Source of the DNA: Nocardia gamkensis NBRC 108242
GTDB lineage: Bacteria; Actinomycetota; Actinomycetes; Mycobacteriales; Mycobacteriaceae
Direction of reading: 5' to 3'
Length of the DNA: 64,000 bases
Assembly: GCF_001612985.1 (NCBI RefSeq)
Contig: NZ_BDBM01000013.1
Coordinates: 1 to 64,000 of the forward strand
Shown here: positions 61,356-64,000 of the stretch, piece by piece
Position numbering within the stretch: position 1 is the first letter of the stretch
Layout: each line of letters opens with the position of its first letter
Made by a program: the position numbers and the translations under genes
The notes under the pieces: generated by a model
Told to the model about the DNA's origin: nothing
Database searches by the model: none
The model's input: only the letters and a program-made list of their open reading frames with translations

Positions 61356-62597
61356 TCACGCCACACCGAGCCGGTCGGCGGCGACGGCGAGATCCTTGTC
61401 ACCACGGCCGGACAGGCACAGCACGATCAGCGAGTCCGCGGGAATCTCGCCGCGCGCCGCCATCTCCATCAGATAGCCGACGGCGTGAGCGGATTCGAGC
61501 GCGGCGAGGATCCCTTCGGTGTGGCTGAGTGCCTGCATGCCGCGTAGGGCGACCGCGTCGGTCGCGGCCCGGTAGAGCACCCGGCCGCTGTCCTTCAAGT
61601 GGCTGAGTTCGGGACCGACGCCCGGATAGTCCAGTCCGGCGGCGATGCTGTGGGTACGCGCGATCTGACCGTCCTCGTCCTGCAACAGATAGCTGTAGGA
61701 ACCGTCGATCTCACCCGGGCTGCCCATGCAGAGGGTCGCGGCGTGCTCGCCGGTATCCACCCCGAGCCCGGCGGCCTCCACACCGATCAACGCCACCCGC
61801 GGGTCGTCGGCGAACGGATGGAAGACCCCGATGGCGTTGCTGCCGCCGCCCACACAGGCCAGCACGTAATCGGGCATCCTGCCCTCGGCGCGTGCGATCT
61901 GGTACCTGGTCTCCGTCCCGATCACCGTCTGGAAATCACGCACGATCCGCGGGTACGGCGCGGGTCCCGCCGCGGTGCCGAACAGGTAGTGGGTGGTGTC
62001 CACATCGGCCACCCAATCGCGGACCGACTCGCTGATCGCCTCCTTCAGCCGCCGCGAACCGCTGTCCACCGGCCGGACTTCGGCGCCGAGCAGCTTCATC
62101 CGCACCACGTTCGACGCCTGGCGCCGCATGTCTTCGGTGCCCATATAGACCACGCAGGTCAATCCGAGCATCGCCGACACCGTCGCCACCGCGACGCCGT
62201 GCTGACCCGCGCCGGTCTCGGCGACGATCCGCTTCTTGCCCATCCGCCGGGCCAGCAACGCCTGCCCGAGCGCGTTGTTGATCTTGTGGGCGCCGGTGTG
62301 GGCCATGTCCTCGCGCTTGAGATACACCCGGACGCCCGGCACACCCAGCAACTCCCCGAACCGCGGTACCCGGTGCAGCAACGTCGGCCTGCCGACCCGG
62401 TCGCGCAACAGCTCCCGGTATTCGGCGACGAAACCCGGGTCGGCGCAGGCGAGGCGGTAGGCGTCCTCCAAGGCTAGTAGCGCGGCCATCAGGCCCTCGG
62501 GAACGAATCTGCCGCCGAACACGCCGAACCGCCCGCGTTCGTCGGGAAACATCTCGTGGCGGGATCCGCTCACCGCCACGTCATGGTCAATCCTCAT
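61356..62597 (-). CDS. trpB: Stand-alone tryptophan synthase beta subunit
   Basis: This 413-residue protein is a full TrpB: GRFGVFGGRFVPEGL, the PLP Lys105 in KREDMAHTGAHKINNA, catalytic Glu127 in AETGAGQHG, GGGSNAIG as the phosphate-binding loop, and LSGRGDKDL at the C-terminus. It should catalyse formation of tryptophan from indole and serine. No trpA, trpC or other trp gene is in the window, whereas trpB normally sits next to trpA. It may be a second TrpB copy, for indole salvage or another beta-substitution. I start at ATG 62597; TTG/GTG codons upstream are alternatives. An inverted-repeat-rich region precedes it. Confidence 0.88.
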   Translation of the reverse strand: MRIDHDVAVSGSRHEMFPDERGRFGVFGGRFVPEGLMAALLALEDAYRLACADPGFVAEYRELLRDRVGRPTLLHRVPRFGELLGVPGVRVYLKREDMAHTGAHKINNALGQALLARRMGKKRIVAETGAGQHGVAVATVSAMLGLTCVVYMGTEDMRRQASNVVRMKLLGAEVRPVDSGSRRLKEAISESVRDWVADVDTTHYLFGTAAGPAPYPRIVRDFQTVIGTETRYQIARAEGRMPDYVLACVGGGSNAIGVFHPFADDPRVALIGVEAAGLGVDTGEHAATLCMGSPGEIDGSYSYLLQDEDGQIARTHSIAAGLDYPGVGPELSHLKDSGRVLYRAATDAVALRGMQALSHTEGILAALESAHAVGYLMEMAARGEIPADSLIVLCLSGRGDKDLAVAADRLGVA

Positions 62598-62764
62598 CAA
62601 CACCAACGCTTTCACCGCCAAAGAGCCGACGGGTCAGTCTGTTCCGCTAGCGCTAGCACAACCCGACGGGTTGGCAACAAGCGAGTTAACAGACTAAATC
62701 GTTCGGATGGCTAAGGTGTTCTCACTGGTGGAGGCGATCGATCCGGCCGGGCACCTCGCCCTGG
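62598..62764 (-). promoter_or_regulatory. trpB upstream region with nested palindromes
   Basis: AGTCTGTT (62636-62643) and AACAGACT (62688-62695) are perfect inverted arms. Between them lie GCTAGCGCTAGC (62646-62657, a perfect 12-base palindrome) and CAACCCG-A-CGGGTTG (62659-62673, perfect). The region is AT-richer than its surroundings and is the only regulatory space before trpB. It could be an operator array or a structured leader; I saw no run of Trp codons. Confidence 0.55.
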
Positions 62765-63988
62765 CTACCGGTCGGCAGGCACCGTGGCGGAGACCTGGGC
62801 AACCAGCCGCCACGGTCGCTCGGTATCGGTGGTGGCCTTGCCGCTGGTGAGGATCGCACCGGACAGCCCGCGAGCCGGGTCGGCCCAGCCGTACTGGGTG
62901 GTCAATCCGCTACGCCCGAAATGCGATCCGGTGTCGCGGCCGAATTTCGACCTGCGCCCGCCGAGTTCGAAGCCGGCTCGGCTGACGCGTCCGGCGACAC
63001 CGGGTATCCAGCGCGCCGGGCGCACCGCCTCCGCCAGCGTCTCCGTCCGGATGATGCGGCGGCCGTCGGGTGCGCCGTGGACGAGGATCTCGTAGAACCG
63101 CGACAACTCGGACGCGGTGGTGATCAGATTGCCCGAGGGCAACTCGGCGGTGAGGAACGCGTCGGTCGCCGCGCGCGACGCACGGTCCATCCGCCCGCCG
63201 ACCGCCCTGCGCGCCAGATAGCTCGCCGTCCGAGAGGGAGCCGGACCGGTTTTCACGCTCGGCACGACCTTGCCGAGGTCCTCGGGTCGCACGCCGAAGT
63301 TGGTCCAGCGGAATCCGAACGGCTCGAGCACCTGCTCGGCGAGATGCTCGCGCATCCGCTTGCCGGTCGCGCGCCGCACCAGCAGGCGCAGCACCAATCC
63401 CAGGGTGAGCGCGTGGTACACACGGAAACGTCCCGGCTTCCAGCTCGGAACCAGGTCGGCCAGCGCGCGCACGGCCAATTCCTCGTCGAGTACCAGGTCG
63501 ACGCCCTGATACGGAGCCGGGACGAAAGGGATTCCGGCGGAATGCGAGAGCACCTGACCGATCGTGATGGCGGCCTTGCCGTTCGCCGCGAACTCCGGGA
63601 TGTAGTCGGACACCGGATCGTCGAGGGCGAAAGCACCCTGCTCGACGAGCATGAACATCAGCGCACCGGCCACCCCCTTCGCGGTCGAGAAGCCGCAGAA
63701 CGGCGTGTCGGGGGTGGCCGGGACGCGCACCGCCTCCGGCCCGTCGCCCGGCGCGTTGCCCCAGCCGTGGCCGATGGCGCGGTTCAGGGCGATCTTGCCG
63801 TCGCGGCGCAGGCAGACCTGGATCGCGGGAGTGCTGCCCAGGCGGTACCACGCCTGCACCGACTCCCACAGGGACTCCACGTCGGCGCGGCCGAGGCCGA
63901 TCGCCGCGGGATCGTCTTCCGGACCTCGGGTCGTGACGGTCTCCAGGTCGTCGACGATAGCGACCGAGCCGGCCGTTGGTGCGCTCAT
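62765..63988 (-). CDS. Serine hydrolase, beta-lactamase/esterase (EstB) family
   Basis: This 407-residue protein has the class C beta-lactamase/esterase fold. The SxxK motif is Ser101-Thr-Ala-Lys104 in GFSTAKG, and Tyr191 in VYHALTLG is the YxN-type residue. It also has IGQVLSHSAGIPFVP and a late GxG-type motif (HFGRSGLTTQYGWADPARGL). The YHAxTxG form marks esterases (EstB-like) rather than true beta-lactamases. There is no signal peptide, so it is likely cytosolic. The start at 63988 is close to the window edge. It lies 167 bases upstream of trpB on the same strand. Confidence 0.85.
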   Translation of the reverse strand: MSAPTAGSVAIVDDLETVTTRGPEDDPAAIGLGRADVESLWESVQAWYRLGSTPAIQVCLRRDGKIALNRAIGHGWGNAPGDGPEAVRVPATPDTPFCGFSTAKGVAGALMFMLVEQGAFALDDPVSDYIPEFAANGKAAITIGQVLSHSAGIPFVPAPYQGVDLVLDEELAVRALADLVPSWKPGRFRVYHALTLGLVLRLLVRRATGKRMREHLAEQVLEPFGFRWTNFGVRPEDLGKVVPSVKTGPAPSRTASYLARRAVGGRMDRASRAATDAFLTAELPSGNLITTASELSRFYEILVHGAPDGRRIIRTETLAEAVRPARWIPGVAGRVSRAGFELGGRRSKFGRDTGSHFGRSGLTTQYGWADPARGLSGAILTSGKATTDTERPWRLVAQVSATVPADR

Positions 63989-64000
63989 CCGGCCAGCTTA

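Noticed and set aside
1..64000. CRISPR arrays, tRNA or rRNA genes, insertion sequences, prophage or integrative element boundaries
   Set aside because: Reading the window showed no regularly spaced repeats, no cloverleaf I could recognise, no transposase or integrase and no att-like direct repeats.

Overview
The window is about 70% G+C with strong G/C bias at third codon positions. It carries Lsr2, a 20S proteasome beta subunit, a giant CtpH/CtpI-type P-ATPase, a fatty-acyl-AMP-ligase (FAAL) polyketide synthase and many F420/FMN and stress enzymes. That combination points to Mycobacteriales; Nocardia or a close relative is my inference, because no rRNA or species marker is present. I found no tRNA, rRNA, CRISPR array, insertion sequence or phage gene.

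Layout. (1) 0-16 kb, mixed housekeeping/accessory genes: a YdjM-type membrane protein, an SMP-30-like beta-propeller, a lipase-like hydrolase, a HugZ-like protein, a secreted GH1 glycosidase, an orphan proteasome beta subunit, two LLM flavin/F420 enzymes, a TetR regulator divergent from a dehydrogenase remnant plus VOC gene, and an XRE regulator coupled to a fructosamine-kinase-like gene. (2) 16.4-32.1 kb, a stress/redox island: small membrane proteins, SDR, two hemerythrins, a pyruvate oxidase-like ThDP enzyme, a 1540-residue P-ATPase, a zinc alcohol dehydrogenase, an Orn/Lys/Arg decarboxylase-fold enzyme, a flavodoxin, CinA, CDGSH, a methyltransferase, a diiron-type redox enzyme and Lsr2. 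At least six transcription units here carry the same promoter architecture, GNTT-like -35 / exactly 15 bp / GGGTAG-like -10, matching the SigB/SigF class of stress sigma factors; several are predicted to be leaderless. (3) 32.9-49 kb, a biosynthetic cluster read as one operon with overlapping stop/start codons: a GT1 glycosyltransferase, a 3357-residue FAAL-ACP-KS-AT-DH-KR-ACP-C-FkbH megasynthase, an ACP-thioester reductase with an unusual C-terminal domain, a Cys-nucleophile alpha/beta hydrolase and a GT4 glycosyltransferase. (4) 49-64 kb: a Gfo/Idh oxidoreductase, a TetR regulator divergent from two FAD oxidoreductases across a perfect 17-bp palindrome, an alpha/beta hydrolase, a DUF7144-like membrane protein divergent from a LAL-type LuxR regulator, a PhoD phosphatase, a metallophosphoesterase, an orphan trpB and a serine hydrolase.

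The most novel-looking system is region 3. The domains suggest that a FAAL-loaded fatty acid is extended once, processed by KR and DH, and passed by the C domain to a glycerate-derived unit loaded by the FkbH domain onto the ACP of the next protein. That intermediate would be released reductively and glycosylated, giving a glycosylated acyl-glycerol-type lipid. This route is inference from domain order, not demonstrated.
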